Assembly (NCBI GenBank): GCA_030431525.1
Contig: JAUIJC010000020.1
Location: forward strand, 1-64,000
Direction: 5' to 3'
DNA length: 64,000 nucleotides
From: Bacteroidia bacterium
GTDB lineage: Bacteria; Bacteroidota; Bacteroidia; Cytophagales; JAAEPT01
Shown here one piece after another: positions 61,734 to 64,000 of this stretch. The notes under the pieces were generated by a model that was not told the DNA's origin, made no database searches, and saw only the letters and a program-made list of their open reading frames with translations. The position numbers were made by a program, and so were the translations under genes. Each line of letters starts with the position of its first letter. The stretch's first letter is position 1.

Positions 61734-62474
61734 ATGAAAGTTATCAGTGTCGCTAACCACAAAGGTGGAGTGGCGAAAACGTGCACCGTGCAAAACCTTG
61801 GCAGGGCTCTAAGTCTTGCAGGCAAACGTACGCTTCTCGTGGATTGTGATGCCCAAGCCAACCTATCACAGGCCTTTGATGTGCAAGAGGCCGAAGCTAC
61901 TCTTACAGACGCTCTACAAGGCGCAAATCTCCCCATCTTTGAAGTAGAGGAGAACCTCCACATTGTTCCTGCGGATCTTGGACTCGGCCTTGCTGAGGAA
62001 GTTCTAAGAAGCAAAGGCATCAGCGGTTACAGTGCATTGTCGAACCACCTTAAGCAGTTGGACTATGATTATGTGATCCTTGACTGTCCTCCTGCTGTGG
62101 GAATGATTGTGTCCAATGCCTTTATCGCCTCCGACAGTATCCTCGTTCCTGTGGTTCCTGAGTCTGGTGCCATTCATGGCTTGGATAACGTTTTTACGCT
62201 CTATCAGGACTGTCTGCGCTTGAATCCCGACATCATTATTGAAGGTGTTGTGTTCACTCGCGTAAAAACAAATACTGCTTTGCACAGTCAGTTGATGGAG
62301 CAGATTCGTCAGAACTACGAGGAATTGTATATATTCGAAAGCGGAGTTCGCGAAGTGATTGCCTTGGCAGAGACCAGTGCTTACAAGTCAGACATTTTTG
62401 CACATGCTCCAAACTCCAAGGGCGCCGAAGATTATGGGGCGCTCGCCAAGGAGTTGATTGGCAAAGAAAACTGA
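61734..62474 (+). CDS. parA: ParA-family partition ATPase
   Basis: A 246-residue deviant-Walker ATPase. Walker A' is NHKGGVAKTCTVQNLGRAL (KGGVAKT, residues 9-15), A'' is LLVDCDAQANLSQAF and Walker B is YVILDCPPAVGMIVSNAF. No N-terminal HTH is present, so it is the small Soj-like (type Ib or chromosomal) form. It binds DNA non-specifically and moves ParB complexes for replicon or nucleoid segregation. The ParB-like gene follows 15 bp later. Confidence 0.93.
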   Translation: MKVISVANHKGGVAKTCTVQNLGRALSLAGKRTLLVDCDAQANLSQAFDVQEAEATLTDALQGANLPIFEVEENLHIVPADLGLGLAEEVLRSKGISGYSALSNHLKQLDYDYVILDCPPAVGMIVSNAFIASDSILVPVVPESGAIHGLDNVFTLYQDCLRLNPDIIIEGVVFTRVKTNTALHSQLMEQIRQNYEELYIFESGVREVIALAETSAYKSDIFAHAPNSKGAEDYGALAKELIGKEN

Positions 62475-62489
62475 TATTCTTTTTGAGAT

Positions 62490-63773
62490 ATGGCCAAGAA
62501 GATGATTCCAAACGTCGCGGCCCGAAACAAGCTCAAAACTCCTTTGGCCAATGTGCTGGACAAGGAGGAGCTTACAAAGGACCAACACGTAAAACAGAAT
62601 ATTGTTATTCTCGATGAGTTGCGCGACTTGATTCCGCCTTTGCAGGACGAGGAAAGTCAGCAGCTTGAAGATAATATTTCCAAGGAGGGCGTACGTGAAC
62701 CCTTGTTGTTATGGGCAATGATTGACGGTCGTTTTGCCATTGTTGATGGCCACAACCGTTACCGAATCGCCCAGAAGTTAGAGAAGGATTTCAACTATCA
62801 ATTCCTGAAATTCCCTAACATCACGGAAGCCAAGGACTGGATGATTAACAACCAGCTTGGTCGAAGAAACCTTTCTCCAATGCAGGCTTCTTACCTGCGT
62901 GGCCAACTTTACAACGCCACAAAACAGCAGAAAGGAGGCTATGACAATGTCATCAAGGGAAGGTCAAATCCTCAAAATGAGGAATTGATCAATGGCGAAA
63001 ACCCACAAGTTGATTCTATTCCCCAAAATGAGGTTTCGAAAGATACCTCGGCAATGATTGCCGAACGATACAGTGTTTCCAAAAACACTATCCAGCGTGA
63101 TGGTAAGTTTGCAGAGGCGATTGACGCGATCGGTAAGGTGAATAGGGAGGTCAAGCAGGATCTTTTGGCTGGAAAAACCAAAGCTAATAAACAGGACATC
63201 CAAACGCTGGCAAAGGCCAAGCCTGAGGAGCTTGTTATTGATAAGCCTGAGGACATCTCCAGAGAGGCCGATAAAGTCCGTAAGACTGCTAAGATTAAGA
63301 AACCCTCACCAACTAAGGAGATCGCAAAACCTAAGCGTCGCTGGACGCCTGAGGCTATGGCGAAAACCTTGGACTCAAAGTGGTATAGCGAAATTCCACA
63401 CGAGGAATGGGAGGGGAGTAGACACCTCCATTTCTTGGATATTGAGATTGGGGAAAAGAATTTCGATGCGGTTCTTTTTGCTAAGGACACCGCTGAAAGT
63501 TCCATCTTGATTGGATCACTTGTATTCACCTCCATTGAGGAATTGGCAAATGCCGTACTTGATGGCTTGAAAGATTCAGGTGCTGATTATGTTTTGGTAG
63601 GGGTTGCAGGTGATGCTGATCCTGCGGATATGCCTGAGATACCAGAAGGGTTTGGAGTGCTTTCTTTCGGTGAAAATAAGACGCCTCAACTGGTCAGGAA
63701 TCCTCAAAAGCTTTCCCCAGAAAGCAGTGGTCGTTCAGGCTTGTTGGAGGGATTACTTGGAAAGCTTCTCTAA
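62490..63773 (+). CDS. ParB-like partition protein
   Basis: 427 residues. The N-terminal ParB/Sulfiredoxin fold has ISKEGVREPLLLWAMIDGRFAIVDGHNRYRIAQ. An HTH-like region follows (NQLGRRNLSPMQASYLRGQLYNATKQQKG, then ERYSVSKNTIQRDGKFAEAIDAI). A long Lys/Pro linker and a C-terminal acidic domain of unknown type (HFLDIEIGEKNFDAVLFAKD, GADYVLVGVAGDAD) complete it. This is more like ParB-type proteins of Bacteroidota plasmids and mobile elements than chromosomal Spo0J. The C-terminal domain is unassigned. Possible parS-like sites lie within and before it. Confidence 0.8.
   Translation: MAKKMIPNVAARNKLKTPLANVLDKEELTKDQHVKQNIVILDELRDLIPPLQDEESQQLEDNISKEGVREPLLLWAMIDGRFAIVDGHNRYRIAQKLEKDFNYQFLKFPNITEAKDWMINNQLGRRNLSPMQASYLRGQLYNATKQQKGGYDNVIKGRSNPQNEELINGENPQVDSIPQNEVSKDTSAMIAERYSVSKNTIQRDGKFAEAIDAIGKVNREVKQDLLAGKTKANKQDIQTLAKAKPEELVIDKPEDISREADKVRKTAKIKKPSPTKEIAKPKRRWTPEAMAKTLDSKWYSEIPHEEWEGSRHLHFLDIEIGEKNFDAVLFAKDTAESSILIGSLVFTSIEELANAVLDGLKDSGADYVLVGVAGDADPADMPEIPEGFGVLSFGENKTPQLVRNPQKLSPESSGRSGLLEGLLGKLL
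62964..63036. promoter_or_regulatory. Two palindromic cores inside parB
   Basis: CCTCAAAATGAGG at 62970-62982 (flanks TCAAAT and AATTGA, nearly palindromic as a whole) and CCCCAAAATGAGG at 63021-63033 (flank TTTCGAA). The second is identical to the reverse complement of the core at 61450. They encode the repeated peptide PQNE in the linker, so the likeness may be partly protein-driven. Confidence 0.4.
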
Positions 63774-63799
63774 TTCCTGTTGAAATATTAAATTCATAC

Positions 63800-63833
63800 A
63801 AGCTCTTACAATTCATTTGTAAGAGCTTTTTTT
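63800..63833 (+). terminator. Terminator after parAB
   Basis: An 11-bp stem AAGCTCTTACA/TGTAAGAGCTT with a 7-nt loop and a run of T. The remaining 170 bp to the window end hold TTTAACATA twice (about 63845 and 63857) and no gene. Confidence 0.9.
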
Positions 63834-64000
63834 AACACACTGTATTTAACATAATGTTTAACATACATGATACGACTTAAGTAGGGCAGTAAATCAACGT
63901 ACATTTTTACAGCCTTCTAAATTTGAATGCAGGACTAGAAGTGAATGAGTCTGCTACAGCTTCATCTCAAGTAAAAAATTCAAGGTTTTTGAAGCGTTCA

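Overview
The window looks like a Bacteroidota chromosome or large replicon, most likely order Cytophagales. The reasons are a DnaE fused to an N-terminal proofreading exonuclease, a LytS/LytTR two-component pair with a sensory beta-propeller, GSCFA, DUF4199 and LVIVD-repeat proteins, many short lipoproteins, and a general lack of strong Shine-Dalgarno sequences. This placement rests on gene content only.

Layout. 1-1400: the 3' part of an IS4-family element and a duplicated hairpin repeat. 1.4-16 kb: housekeeping genes (rsmE, a DnaQ-like exonuclease, an M48 lipoprotein protease, an AAA ATPase, a class A PBP, a PIF1-like helicase, an AAA/DUF4143 ATPase and dnaE). 16.1-27.7 kb: a complete type I-B CRISPR-Cas locus in the order cas6-cas8b-cas7-cas5-cas3-cas4-cas1-cas2, then a leader and an array of 34 repeats and 33 spacers. 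28-41.7 kb: two STAS-like paralogues, a frameshifted cyclase lipoprotein and its intact relative, a SNF2 helicase, a second class A PBP, AlkD and a GSCFA protein. 41.7-48.3 kb: signalling genes (sensor kinase, small outer-membrane protein, LytTR regulator, AAA ATPase, XRE and ArsR regulators). 48.4-60.6 kb: metabolism and envelope (dapD, acpS, formyltransferase, LVIVD lipoproteins, LysE exporter, methyltransferase, lytic transglycosylase, mnmA, glycosyltransferase, Usp). 60.6-63.9 kb: tandem tRNA-Gln genes, kptA and a parAB-like partition locus with repeated palindromes.

The most interesting signal is in the gap between dnaE and cas6. Two degenerate copies of the CRISPR repeat, in the opposite orientation to the main array, flank a 20-nt pseudo-spacer at 16117-16196. 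The retained repeat halves are those needed to make one crRNA-like molecule. Its 5' seed matches the DNA just upstream of the cas6 start codon at 10 of the first 11 positions. The only mismatch is at position 6, which does not pair in Cascade, and the match is flanked by 5'-TCA. This is the arrangement expected of a Cas-regulating RNA (CreR/CreA-like) that would direct Cascade to repress its own operon. The inference comes from sequence alone and no expression data were available.

Other points of note: an intercistronic hairpin after cas7, a leader hairpin, a duplicated spacer and an over-long spacer in the array, a probable gene-conversion tract between the STAS paralogues, a repeated CCCCAAAATGAGG-type palindrome around parAB, and several REP-like inverted repeats.
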